Assembly (NCBI GenBank): GCA_016893485.2
Contig: JAFEKX020000001.1
Location: 930,001 to 994,000, forward strand
Length of the DNA stretch: 64,000 bases
Source: Streptomyces sp. P3
GTDB taxonomy: Bacteria > Actinomycetota > Actinomycetes > Streptomycetales > Streptomycetaceae
Direction: 5' to 3'
The notes under the pieces were generated by a model. The model was not told the DNA's origin. It did not search any database and worked only from the letters and a program-made list of their open reading frames with translations. This document shows positions 45,088-53,429 of the stretch, in pieces. Made by a program: the position numbers and the translations under genes. Numbering within the stretch: the stretch's first letter is position 1; every line of letters starts with the position of its first letter.

Positions 45088-45106
45088 CATCGATACGGCT
45101 CCGATG
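45088..45106. promoter_or_regulatory. CATCG-n9-CGATG repeat upstream of TetR
   Basis: Arms CATCG and CGATG separated by nine bases, 15-33 bases upstream of the TetR start. Could be its autoregulatory operator. Short arms, so weak support. Confidence 0.3.
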
Positions 45107-45120
45107 TTATCGTCGCTCAC

Positions 45121-45832
45121 ATGAACACGAGATCGCTGATAATCGAGGCAGCGGCGGAGCTGATCGCGCAGTCGCCGAGCGGCGACGTCTCGACGCGGGC
45201 GGTGTGCGAGGCGGCGGGGGTCCAACAGCCCGTGCTGTACCGGCTGTTCGGCGACAAGGACGGGCTGCTGGCGGCGACGGTCGACCACGTCTGGGACCAG
45301 TACCTGGAGACCAAGCGCGCGGCGGAGAAGTCGGCGGACCCCCTGCACGACCTGCTCGCCGGCTGGGACAGCCATGTGGCGTTCGCACTGGCGCATCCCA
45401 ACGCCTACAAGCTGATGTTCGCCCCGGCGCTGCGCTCGATGCCGGAGGCCGCGCAGGAGGCGCTGCGGATCCTCCGCGCGGTGCTGGAGCGGCTCGCCGC
45501 GCAGGGCCGTATGCGCATCGCCCCGAGATCGCGGCCCGCATGATCATGACCGCGACCACGGGTGTCGCGCTGGGGCTGATCATGCGCCCCGCGCTGTATC
45601 CGGACACCGCCCTGTCGACGCAGGTCCGCGACGCGATGGTGCAGGCGATCCTGCTCGACCCGGCGGCGGACACGGCACCCGACGACGCCCGCGCGGCCGC
45701 CGCGACCACGCTGCTCTCGTCCCTGGACGATCTCACCCCCAACCGTTCACCTCCGCGGAGTCGGCCCTGCTCGGGCAGTGGCTCACGCAGATCCCCACCT
45801 CCACCACCCGGAAGGACCCTCACCATGACTGA
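45121..45832 (+). CDS. TetR-family regulator (frame slips)
   Basis: About 237-residue TetR repressor. ATG 45121: MNTRSLIIEAAAELIAQSPS, then a helix-turn-helix with VSTRAVCEAAGVQQPVLYRLFGDKDGLL, a typical TetR reading. Slips near 45525 and 45745; the tail reads SAESALLGQWLTQIPTSTT and ends at TGA 45832. The stop overlaps the SDR start (ATG 45825), so both are coupled. It probably represses the SDR and itself. Confidence 0.85.
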
Positions 45833-46565
45833 CACCGACACCTCCACCCGCGTCGCCCTGGTCACCGGCGGCTCCGGCGGCATCGGCCGCGCCGTTTCCG
45901 AGCGGCTGGCCCGGGACGGCGTCGCGGTCGGCGTGCACTACGCCGGCAACAAGGCCAGGGCGGACGAGACGGTCGCCGCGATCGTCGCGGCCGGCGGCCG
46001 GGCGATCCCGGTCGGCGGTGACGTCGCCGACGAGGACGCGATGTCCGCCGCGTTCGACGCCGTAGAAGCGGAGTTCGGCGGCATCGACGTGGTCGTGAAC
46101 ACCGCCGGGATCATGGCCCTCTCCCCATCGCCACCATGGACCTGGACGATCTCGACCGTATGCACCGCACCAACATCCGCGGCACGTTCGTCGTCTCCCA
46201 GCAGGCGGCCCGCCGGGTGCGCGCGGGTGGCGCGATCATCAACTTCTCGACCACCGTCACCCGCACCAAGTTCCCGACGTACGGCGGCTATGTGGCGAGC
46301 AAGGCCGCGGTCGAGGCGATGACCCTGGTGCTGGCCCGCGAACTGCGCGGCAAGGACATCACCGTCAACGCGGTCGCCCCCGGCCCGACCGCGACCCCCT
46401 CTTCCTGAACGGCAAGGACGACACCACGGTCGAGAACCTCGCCAAGGCCGCCCCACTGGAACGCCTGGGCACCCCGGACGACATCGCCGAGTCGGTGGCG
46501 TTCCTGGCCGGCCCCGCGCGCTGGGTGAACGGTCAGTACTGTTCGCCAACGGCGGGTTGGCGTGA
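45825..46565 (+). CDS. short-chain dehydrogenase/reductase (frame slips)
   Basis: About 248-residue SDR. ATG 45825 inside the TetR stop. NAD(P)-binding motif TGGSGGIG near residue 14, NTAGIM, and the catalytic YxxxK in YGGYVASKAAV. Three slips: near 46125, 46403 and 46533. The C-terminus then reads VNGQVLFANGGLA. Most likely an NADPH-dependent reductase of a carbonyl compound, with the TetR as its regulator. Confidence 0.88.
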
Positions 46566-46584
46566 CCGGGAGAGGAACACAGAC

Positions 46585-47048
46585 ATGACCTACGTCCTCC
46601 AGGCGGTGATCGCCCGAGTCGAACTGCTCCGCGCCTCCGCACGGAACGTGTCCGATGCCCGAGTGGCATCGCTGGGCCAGGGTCTGTCGCTGCTGCCGAT
46701 GACGGACGAGGTCTTCGACGCCGTCACCGACGGCAGCGGCGCGAGCCCCTCGGGTTCTGGCGGCTGCCGGGCGGCTTCGACCGGACGCTCGCCGAGTGGT
46801 CCGCCGGAGGGCCGGTCGCCTACGTGGAGGCCGAGTACTTCGGCGGGGCCGGCGAGCAACGAGCCGCCGTCTGGGCTGACGGAGCGCTCGCGTGGGGGCC
46901 GTCGGACGACCGCGCGACGGGACTCAGCCCGATCTCACAGGCCCTCCGGCGGCTGGGTGCCATGAGCGGTCCTGGCCAGGACGAGTTCACGGCCGTGGGC
47001 CTGGACCGCCATCGGGACAACGCCGGCTGGGTTGCCGCGGCCTCATGA
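46585..47048 (+). CDS. hypothetical protein (frame slip)
   Basis: About 155 residues. ATG 46585 follows GGAGAGGA. Start MTYVLQAVIARVELLRASA; a slip near 46745 joins DAVTDGSG to FWRLPGGFDRTLAEW. The rest (GGPVAYVEAEYFGGAGEQRAA) has no membrane segment. Resembles uncharacterised Streptomyces proteins; no motif recognised. It follows the SDR by 19 bases, so may be co-transcribed. Confidence 0.65.
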
Positions 47049-47098
47049 CGACCCGGCCACCGGTGTCCCGGCACCCGGCACTTCGCCGGACGCGCCCG

Positions 47099-47606
47099 TC
47101 AGAGCCAGCGGCGGTACGGCTCCCGGAACACCACCACGTCCGGGCGTTTCCGGCCAACCGCCCTTTCCGCGAGGGCAGTTGCGGAGAAGCGTGACGCCAG
47201 GAGCGGCCAGGCGACGACGACCATCGAGAGGGCGGCCATCACCGGGTACTCGGTGATGAGCTGGTCCGCGCTCCAGTACGTCAGCAGGGTGAACGCCGAC
47301 ATCAGGGACGCGGGCAGGAGAACACCCCAGGACGAGGACGACACCCAGCGCCGTCTCCAGCAGCGGCATCGCGAAGCCGAAGAAATGCGGCCAGCCGGCC
47401 AGTGCGAAATCCGCGAAGCTTTTGAAGAAACCCGGAACCCTGCTGTTCGACTTCGCACTGTTCGCCACCAGCAGAATGTCCGCCGCACCGAAATGCGCCC
47501 GGTATTTCAACGTCCCCTCATGCAGCCACAGGGCACCGAGGGCGACTCTGACCCCGCCGACAAGAGCGGCCTCGATCAGAGTCGGTCGCGAAAAGAACGT
47601 CTTCAT
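47099..47606 (-). CDS. DoxX-like membrane protein (frame slip)
   Basis: About 170-residue DoxX-family membrane protein with four hydrophobic helices (GGVRVALGALWLHEGTLKYR, then ETALGVVLVLG and later helices). A slip near 47325 joins LGVVLVLG to LLPASLMSAFTLLTYW. ATG 47606 overlaps the stop of the upstream DM13 lipoprotein gene, so translation is coupled. DoxX proteins associate with redox complexes at the membrane; this would suit a partner of the DM13 lipoprotein. Confidence 0.78.
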
Positions 47607-48049
47607 GACAGTTTCGCGGCGCCGAATACCGCCTTCGCCTTGTCGCAGTGGATGACCACGGTGGTGTAGCCGGACGCGTCGACGCCGTTGAGCGCGAATG
47701 TCTGGGACTTCTTGTCGAACTTCACGGCCCCGAGCTGCTTGCCCGCCGACACCGCGGCCTCGTCCGTGCCGTTCGTGAGGTAGACATGCAGGTCCGGGCC
47801 CTCGTCGGACGAGAAGCCGGACAGCATGACGCCCGAACCGCTCACCCGCGCCGTGCCGGTCACCTTCTTGCCGTTGAGCCCGGCGAACATCCCCCGCTTT
47901 TCGGCCGCCTGCGCCATCGGCTTCGAGGCCGACATCGAGGGCGCCGCCTTCGCCTTCGCCGAGGAGTCGCCACCGTCGGACCCGCCGCACGCCGTGAGAG
48001 CGAAGGACATCGCAACAAGCGCCGCGCCGACAAACCCGATTTTCCGCAT
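47603..48049 (-). CDS. DM13-domain lipoprotein
   Basis: Intact 148-residue lipoprotein. Signal peptide with lipobox LTAC (Cys near 21), a Ser/Ala linker, then a DM13 domain: KKVTGTARVSGSGVMLSGFSS, GPDLHVYLTNGT and VVIHCDKAKAVFGAAKL. DM13 is a predicted electron-transfer module with a conserved Cys. It is coupled to a DoxX-like gene (ATGA), so the pair may form an extracytoplasmic redox unit. A 9-base inverted repeat lies upstream. Confidence 0.85.
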   Translation of the reverse strand: MRKIGFVGAALVAMSFALTACGGSDGGDSSAKAKAAPSMSASKPMAQAAEKRGMFAGLNGKKVTGTARVSGSGVMLSGFSSDEGPDLHVYLTNGTDEAAVSAGKQLGAVKFDKKSQTFALNGVDASGYTTVVIHCDKAKAVFGAAKLS

Positions 48050-48080
48050 GCCAATTTCCCTCTGCTTGATTCCGCTGGAT

Positions 48081-48110
48081 TCGACGGCAATACGAACGCG
48101 CTGCCGTCGA
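48081..48110. promoter_or_regulatory. inverted repeat upstream of DM13 operon
   Basis: TCGACGGCA (48081-48089) and TGCCGTCGA (48102-48110) are perfect arms 12 bases apart, 32-61 bases upstream of the DM13 start. Operator or hairpin; the regulator is unknown. Confidence 0.45.
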
Positions 48111-48276
48111 CGTGACCAACCTACCTACGGAATACGCGGGGACCCCGGTCGGCGGGCGGACGTAAGAATTGCTTCACATTCTTCGCGGGGAGGGGTGCGG
48201 GGTGAGGTGTTACGGCTGACGGGCGGGTTCGCGATCCCGATCCGGCCTACGGCGACGAGGGCCGCGCCGGCCCGCT

Positions 48277-48940
48277 TCAGGAACGGGGCGTCGTCGTCCC
48301 ACCGGGATACGCGCCGGGTCCGAAGCCGCGGAACTCGGGCGCCGGGGCAGCGGTGGGGACCCCTCGGGCTGGGTGCGCAGACCGTCCAGCAGCAGCCGCA
48401 GATAGCGCCGCCACAGGTCCGGCTGCCCGGTCTGGTCGGTGACCGCGGCCACCATCAGCTGGATCATCGGGAGATCCAGGTGCTCCATGTCGGGGCGCAG
48501 CACCCCTGTTCCTTGGCGCGCGCGATCAGCGGATCGACCAGGGGCTTGATCCGCCGGTCGACGACGGCGTGCCGCTGGGCGGCCTTGCCGGTGCCGAGCA
48601 TGACCTCGCGCAATCCGCGGTCGTGCGCCTGGAGTTCGCACACCTTCTCCAGGCTGGACGCCAGCCCGTGCCACGGGTCGGGATCGGTGGCCGCCTCGCG
48701 GGCGGATGCCTCGACCTGGTCGATCATCGCGTCGAAGACCGCGTCGACCAGCTCTTCCTTGTTGGCGAAGTGCCGGTAGGCGGTGCCCACGCCGAGCCCC
48801 GCGTGCCGGGCCACGTCGTCGAGGGTCGCGGCCAGGCCCCGGTCGCGGAACACCTCGCGGGCCGAGGCCAGCAGACGGCGCCGGTTCAGCTCGGCGTCGC
48901 GCCGCAGCGGCGGCCTGCCGGGTTCAGCGCGCTCCGCCAT
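48277..48940 (-). CDS. TetR-family regulator of divergent esterase (frame slips)
   Basis: About 222-residue TetR. ATG 48940 starts MAERAEPGRPPLRRDAELNR, followed by the HTH LDDVARHAGLGVGTAYRHFANKEEL (typical). Slips near 48505 and near 48345; the expected tail APEFRGFGPGAYPGG ends at TGA 48277. An upstream ATG at 48985 is possible. It is divergent from a secreted esterase gene, and the shared 200-base gap contains two near-identical palindromes, so it probably represses both genes. Confidence 0.88.
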
Positions 48941-49047
48941 GCCAGTCGCCACGCCTTCCGGATGGTGTCGGATCGTCCGGCTCATCGTACCGACGCGAGC
49001 TGGGCGCCCTTGATCAGGTTCGACCGCATGGGCCGTCCGTGGAACGT

Positions 49048-49070
49048 AAACGGAGATCACATCTCCGTTT
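49048..49070. promoter_or_regulatory. TetR operator copy 1
   Basis: A 23-base palindrome: AAACGGAGAT, CAC, ATCTCCGTTT (10-base arms). It lies between the divergent TetR and esterase genes and is 43 bases from a second copy. Near-perfect symmetry and repetition make this a strong operator candidate. Confidence 0.75.
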
Positions 49071-49090
49071 AGTGCTACGGTGGGACCAGC

Positions 49091-49113
49091 AACCGGAGAT
49101 CGCATCTCCGTTT
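49091..49113. promoter_or_regulatory. TetR operator copy 2
   Basis: Second palindrome: CGGAGAT at 49094, CGC, ATCTCCG ending 49110, with TTT on the right. It differs from copy 1 by one central base and one flank base. It ends about 30 bases before the esterase start, so binding would block transcription there. Confidence 0.75.
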
Positions 49114-49142
49114 GTCGCTTCGCATCGACGGGAGAAGAGGAC

Positions 49143-50339
49143 ATGCACGCAGAGAACGCGGCGCCCCAGGGAAAGTCCCGGGCAGGTCGACGGAGGAGCA
49201 GCGTCGTCGTCACGGCCACCGTGGTCGCGGGGTTGACCCTGGCCGCCTGCTCGTCCGGCGGCACCAGCTCCGCCGACGGCACATCCAGCCCCGGCGCCAA
49301 GACGGTCGCCTGCCCCACAGGCACAGGCGCCACCGCTGCCGGAGCACCCACCGCGATGCCCTCGGGAAACGCGGGAGGCATCACCACGGCCAAGACCATC
49401 AAGAAGTCGGACACCGGAACCAGCACCGTGATCGACCCCACCGGCGCGCAGATCCGGTGCGCCGCCTCCGGGATCACCACGACGCACGACATCACGTACT
49501 CCTCGCCCACCACCGACGGCCGGAAGACCGACCTGAAGCTGGACATCCAGGTGCCCACCTCCACGTCGGGGAAGAAGCCGCTGGTCGTGTATCTCACGGG
49601 CGGCGGGTTCGTCATGGCGGACCGCACCGCCAACCCGAGTCAGCGCACCTATGTCGCCGACCAGGGCTACGTGGTGGCGAGCATCCAGTACCGGACCACC
49701 AAGGACGGCGCCACGTACAAGGACGCCGTCGCCGATGTGAAGTCCGCGATCCGCTACCTCCGCGCCCACGCGGACACCTACTCCATCGACACCGACCACG
49801 TCGCCGTGGGGCCAGTCCGCGGGCGGATACCTGGCCGCGATGACCGGCGCCACCAACGGGGAGAAGTCCTTCGACGTCGGCGGCGACCTGGACCAGAGCA
49901 GTGAAGTGCAGGGCGTCGTCGACGAGTTCGGCCCGGCCGACCTGTCCAAGCTCGCGGCCGACTACGACACGGCGGCGCAGAAGGCCAACTACGCGCCGGG
50001 CAACAGCGCGGCCCAGTGGGTCTACGGCCCCGGCACCAAGAAGTCGATCGCGGACCGCACCAGCGAGGTCGCGGCGGCCGACCCCGCGACGCACATCAGC
50101 TCCAGGACGGCGCCCTTCGTCCTGTTCCACGGCAGCGCCGACAACCTGGTCTCCCCAGCGAGACCCTGGACCTCCACACGTCTCTGCGCGCCAAGGGAAT
50201 CGACAGCACCCGCTACGTCCTCACCGGCGCGGGCCACGGCGACCTGTCCTTCACCGGCGACACCTCGGCCGGACTCCCCTGGTCCACGCGGGAGACGATG
50301 GGCCACATCGTCGACTTCCTGGGGCAGCAGCTCAAATAG
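49143..50339 (+). CDS. secreted lipoprotein alpha/beta-hydrolase (esterase-like, frame slips)
   Basis: About 398-residue lipoprotein. ATG 49143 follows AGAAGAGG. Lipobox LAAC after VVAGLTLAAC; a Ser/Thr-rich linker; a hormone-sensitive-lipase-like alpha/beta hydrolase: LTGGGFVMADRT, GQSAGGYLAA (catalytic Ser), GSADNLVS (Asp), GAGHGDLSF (His). Slips near 49810 and 50158. Substrate unknown, likely a carboxylester, induced when the divergent TetR releases its operators. Confidence 0.85.
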
Positions 50340-50482
50340 CCGAACACAGGCCCGAGTTGAGAGCCGGACGGCCCTCCACCACCGCGCCCCGTCCCGAAAC
50401 CCGTCACGGTGCGTCACACAGCGTGCGGCCGGGTGGGCATGTCTGACACAGTGGCCCTTCATCCACACATCAGGGGCGTACC

Positions 50483-51128
50483 GTGTCCAACTCCTATGCG
50501 TGCCGTCGAAGAGGAAGCGTGACTGGAAGCTCGTCGGTGGAGTCGCCGCGGGGATTCTCGTCATCGGCGCCCTCGGCTCGGGCTGTCACGCCACCGCCAC
50601 CGGCGGCAGTACCACCGGTGCGAGCGGCAAGGCCAAGACCGGGGGCAGGAGCAAGACCGTCCCCACTTCGTCGGCATGGGTCTTCAGGCCGCCCAGGACG
50701 CCGCTCAGAAGCAGGGGTTCTACAGCCTCACGTCGCACGACTCGCTGGGCCGTGACCGTCACCAGATCCTCGACCGGGACTGGAAGGTCTGCTCCCAGAA
50801 CGTGACGGCCGGTACCACCGTCTCCACCGACAGACGTCTCGACTTCGGCGCGGTGAAGGTCGACGAGACCTGTCCGGCGAAGGACCAGTCCGCGCCTACG
50901 GCGGCCGGCAAGACGATGCCGGACTTCAAGGGGAAGGCGGTGAACACCGCCCGCCACGCGCTCACCTCCAGTACGTCGATCACCGTCAAGGATGCCTCCG
51001 GCAAGGGCCGTTACGTCCTCCTGGAGTCGAACTGGCAGGTGTGCTCCCAGAAGCCGCCCGCCGGGACGAAGCTGAGTGGGCAGCCGGTGCGGTTCTCCGC
51101 GGTCAAGTTCGGGGAGTCCTGCCCGTAG
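50483..51128 (+). CDS. membrane-anchored PASTA-like repeat protein (frame slips)
   Basis: About 215 residues. GTG 50483; slips near 50502 and 50665. An N-terminal membrane helix (LVGGVAAGILVIGALGSG) is followed by a Ser/Thr/Gly linker and two repeats of about 70 residues, each ending in ..F.AVK(V/F)(D/G)E(T/S)CP with paired Cys (VCSQNV, VCSQKP). These look like PASTA-type domains, though no kinase is attached. Extracytoplasmic; possible peptidoglycan or lipid-II ligand (inference). Confidence 0.65.
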
Positions 51129-51130
51129 CA

Positions 51131-52505
51131 CTACACACACGCGTCCAGTACGACGCCCGCCACCTCTCCCATCCGGTGCTTGCGCAGATCGAGTACCGGG
51201 CTCGGGTTCGAGAGGCCGTGGGAGGCGAGCAGGTTCATCAGGGTCCAGATGGTGTCGGGGCGTCCCGCCAACGGGAGTTCACGGCCGTCCGGGGTGATGA
51301 CCCTGGCCTCGGTGACGCCCGCGAGAAGGTTGGTGCGAGCCCAGTCGACGTCGTAGGAGGCGCCGTTGGGGCTGACGCTGAGGACTACTTCCTTGGTGCG
51401 GTGGAGGGCGGTCAGGTAGTTCATGGGGACCGTCAGTCGGCGGGCGGCGTCGAACGGGGTGGGCCGTCCGGTGGTTGGATGCGCAGGATCGTGTCCAGGA
51501 CGGGGCCGTGGTCCTGGAAGGTGGTGCGGGCGCGCAGCTCCAGGAAGCGGGCGCGTACCAGGACACCGCCACGGCGCGACCATCCTCGGCCGACCGAGCC
51601 GAAAGCCCCCTGCTCACCCGGGAGTTGGTCCGCGAGCCGGCGGGCTTCCTCGCCCGGTTCGCTCACCGGCGCCTGTTCCTCGGGGTGGGTACGGTCCTGG
51701 TCGGCGAGGGCGGCGTAGCGTGCCGCCGTGTGCGGGTCCAGGCGGCGGAGGTCGATCGTGTCGCCGTTCATCGCGACGCCTCCGGCCTCCCGGGAGATGC
51801 GCATCTGCTGGAGCTGGCGTTCAACTCGCCGTGTGACGGCGGTCGTTCGGCCTTCGAGATCGGTCACCCGGCAGGTTCGCGTGCCGGCGAGCAGGGCGCT
51901 GCGCGGCCAGTGCGGGGTGACCGTTCGCCCGGCCCCGGAAGCGGACGGATCGACGAGGACGACCATGCGGCCGGCCGTGATCGCCGAGAGGCACAGGGAC
52001 GGCACCCGCCATTCGCCCGTCACCTCGAAGGCGGTGTCCGGGTCGGTGTCGGCCGTGTCGTACACGCGCAGTCCGAGCTTGATCAGCGGTGTGAACTCGT
52101 CCGGGGTGTAGTTGCCGTGGTGGGTCGTGAAGGTCGACTCGCAGTCCGGGCGGTACCGGGACAGTGACGCCTCCAGTACGTCCGCCCGCGCCAACCGCGC
52201 CTGCGCTGAGCCCTGTTGGGGCTTGGGCGCCCACATCACGAAGGTGTCGTCCTCGTACGGGGTACGCCCGCCCTTGACGCGGTGCCCGCGGGTGATCCGG
52301 GGAACATCTGGCGCGCGGCGGCGGTCGCCGCGACGGGGATGACGACCGTGATGACCAGCCCGGAGGCGAACACGAGCACCGGCCAGCCCCAGCCGAAAGC
52401 GTCGCTCCACGCGTCGTACCCGACAAACAGAAAGAACAGGCCCGCCGAACAGCAGACCGTGGCCAGTAGCAACTGGCCCACGAACACCCTCGTATAACTG
52501 CGCAC
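51131..52505 (-). CDS. hypothetical membrane protein (frame slips)
   Basis: About 458 residues. GTG 52505 follows AAGGAGG. Two hydrophobic helices at the N-terminus (VFVGQLLLATVCCSAGLFFL; VLVFASGLVITVVIPVAATA), then a large cytoplasmic region without recognised motifs (ADVLEASLSRYRPDCESTFT, and a C-terminal DLRKHRMGEVAGVVLD). Slips near 52300 and 51590, plus one near 51450. It lies at the end of a minus-strand cluster facing away from the CHAT operon, and is a candidate partner. Function unknown. Confidence 0.6.
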
Positions 52506-52604
52506 GCCCCCTCCTTCTCTGTCTCTCCCCATGCGCTCACCCCGCTGACCCGATTGATCAGTGTCGGCGGCGCCGGACCGGGGCGGGCTCCGTCCAGGGT
52601 CGTG

Positions 52605-52883
52605 TCAGTGCTCCGGGTCCGGCCGCCCGGTCGACTCCAGCCGCTCCGCGAGGACTTGGAGGTCGGGGAGGCGGTGGGCGTCGTAGAGGAGGGAGTGGCT
52701 TCTGCCGTGCTTGGTGGTGATCGTCAGGCGGCGGAGGCGGCCGGTGCGGAACTGGATCCGGGGCTCCTCCCAGACGTGGTAGCGGGCGGCGTCGGCGTAG
52801 CCGAACACCTCCAGCACCCGGCCGTCGAAGGAGAGGAGCACGGAGTCGGTCGCCGCCACTTCGAGGAACGGCGGCTGGGTCAC
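52605..52883 (-). CDS. small hypothetical protein, coupled to 52880-53302
   Basis: Intact 92-residue protein. GTG 52883 overlaps the stop of the upstream gene (GTGA), so it is translationally coupled. Beta-rich: SVLLSFDGRVLEVFGYADA, then YHVWEEPRIQFRTGRLRRLTI. No signal peptide or membrane segment. Unrecognised family. Lies in the cluster divergent from the CHAT operon. Confidence 0.65.
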   Translation of the reverse strand: MTQPPFLEVAATDSVLLSFDGRVLEVFGYADAARYHVWEEPRIQFRTGRLRRLTITTKHGRSHSLLYDAHRLPDLQVLAERLESTGRPDPEH

Positions 52884-53302
52884 GGGGTGACACCGTCGCC
52901 GGCGTAGAGGTAGGCGCCCGGGTGGGCCGGGTCGGCCACCAGCAGTACCTGGTCGCCGGTGCGGGGATGCGCAACTTCGACACGACGGTCCGCAGGGCGA
53001 TGTGGTCGGTCCGCCCGGCCGGCTGCACGACCAGGTCGACGACCGGGTCGTGGTTGACGAGTTGGCCGGTGTCGCCGATCGAGACGACGACGGCGGTGAT
53101 GGTCGGCGCTCCGGCGGCGAGCAACTGCTGTACCGCGAGGGCCCGAGTTGTAGGCGCCGATCGACTGCTGGACCCTGGCAAAGTCCTCGTTGCCGAGGAA
53201 CGCGCGGGTGGTCCGGCCGTAGAAACCCCTGCCGCTGGCCACCTGGCCCGCGATCTCGGCGGCCCGCTCCTCGCGGCTCTTGCGACGCCCGAAGATTCCC
53301 AT
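52880..53302 (-). CDS. hypothetical protein with charged N-terminus (frame slips)
   Basis: About 140 residues. ATG 53302 reads MGIFGRRKSREERAAEIAGQ; then GRGFYGRTTRAFLGNEDFAR and a beta-rich region (VVSIGDTGQLVNHDPVVDLVV). Slips near 53147 and 52970. It starts 127 bases from the CHAT operon, in divergent orientation. Unknown function; coupled to the next gene. Confidence 0.6.
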   Translation of the reverse strand: MGIFGRRKSREERAAEIAGQVASGRGFYGRTTRAFLGNEDFARVQQSIGAYNSGPRGTAVARRRSADHHRRRRLDRRHRPTRQPRPGRRPGRAAGRADRPHRPADRRVEVAHPRTGDQVLLVADPAHPGAYLYAGDGVTP

Positions 53303-53429
53303 GACGACTGCTCCTTCTGGTGGGGGCGGATGCCCGTGTCTCCCGCTGTCCCGGTGGACGCTAGGTGGCCCGGAACGCCTACCGATCCCAGGTTCGCCCG
53401 CCCGAACTCGGACGACGTACCCTCCTGAC

